From assembly GCA_018658955.1 (NCBI GenBank), contig JABIPM010000050.1, forward strand, positions 1-12,192: a DNA stretch of 12,192 bases, read 5' to 3'. The notes beneath the pieces were generated by a model that was not told where the DNA came from, did no database searches, and worked only from the letters and a program-made list of their open reading frames with translations. This DNA is from Candidatus Woesearchaeota archaeon. GTDB lineage: Archaea > Nanobdellota > Nanobdellia > SCGC-AAA011-G17 > UBA489. Positions 12,139 to 12,192 of this stretch are shown piece by piece (within the stretch, counting starts at the first letter, position 1; each line of letters begins with the position of its first letter). Both the position numbers and the translations under genes were made by a program.

Positions 12139-12192
12139 TTATTCCTTCTTTAGATAAACAGTTCTTGTAGGGAAAGGAATTCCAATCTTACT
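12139..12192 (-). CDS. C-terminal end of a probable MscS-family mechanosensitive channel (rest outside window)
   Basis: Read on the minus strand from the window edge, an open frame gives SKIGIPFPTRTVYLKKE and a TAA (plus 12139-12141). The pattern G-I-x-(I/F)-P-F-P-x-R-T-V-x-L is the usual ending of small-conductance mechanosensitive channels, where it forms the beta-barrel end of the cytoplasmic cage. MscS channels open under membrane tension to release solutes during osmotic shock. Only 17 residues are visible, so the call rests on this one motif. It lies upstream of proS on the same strand, with 31 bases between. Confidence 0.6.
   Translation of the reverse strand, partial: SKIGIPFPTRTVYLKKE

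Overview
The window is a gene-dense, AT-rich piece of an archaeal chromosome. Archaeal identity rests on ribosomal protein L15e, an Nre-family DNA repair protein ending in a PCNA-binding motif, a zinc-binding archaeal/eukaryotic-type prolyl-tRNA synthetase, and TATA boxes placed about 25-26 bases before start codons. Compact genes, leaderless starts and a secreted protein with YGSGS repeats would fit a small-genome DPANN lineage (Woesearchaeota or Pacearchaeota type). That placement is inference; no rRNA is present to settle it.

Layout. Bases 1-195 hold the C-terminus of a Lys/Ala/Thr repeat protein, which meets an M50 membrane metalloprotease (198-767, minus) tail to tail. The nre gene (867-2114) follows and its stop codon interlocks with that of a two-helix membrane protein (2111-2371, minus). 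An MFS transporter (2428-3561) and L15e (3659-4198, with a GC-rich leader) come next. A three-helix membrane protein (4212-4535, minus) then shares one TATA palindrome with a DHH/DHHA1 phosphoesterase (4588-5619).

From 5660 to 8289 lies a surface cassette of three exported proteins: a predicted phage-tail-fibre-like protein and two paralogous proteins with a beta-sandwich-like domain and a membrane anchor. It ends at a perfect 20-bp palindrome shared with an oppositely oriented basic, cysteine-containing membrane protein (8302-8649, minus). A secreted transglutaminase-like protein (8746-10680) follows. Prolyl-tRNA synthetase (10677-12107, minus) and the last residues of a probable MscS channel (12139-12192, minus) close the window.

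Organisation. Five convergent junctions are 0-13 bp wide or overlap at the stop codons, and four divergent gene pairs have start codons 53-100 bp apart. No stretch over 100 bases lacks a gene. For seven genes the centre of the TATA box sits 24.5-25.5 bases from the chosen start, which implies leaderless mRNAs and allowed correction of several starts. The exceptions are L15e (about 60-nt leader) and the 8302-8649 gene (short leader with a Shine-Dalgarno site).

Functionally the window mixes housekeeping genes (L15e, ProRS, Nre, DHH enzyme) with envelope genes (M50 protease, MFS, MscS, surface cassette, transglutaminase-like protein). The most interesting part is 5660-10680, an envelope locus that could contribute to the cell surface or to attachment. 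No complete defence system, CRISPR array, insertion sequence or RNA gene was seen.
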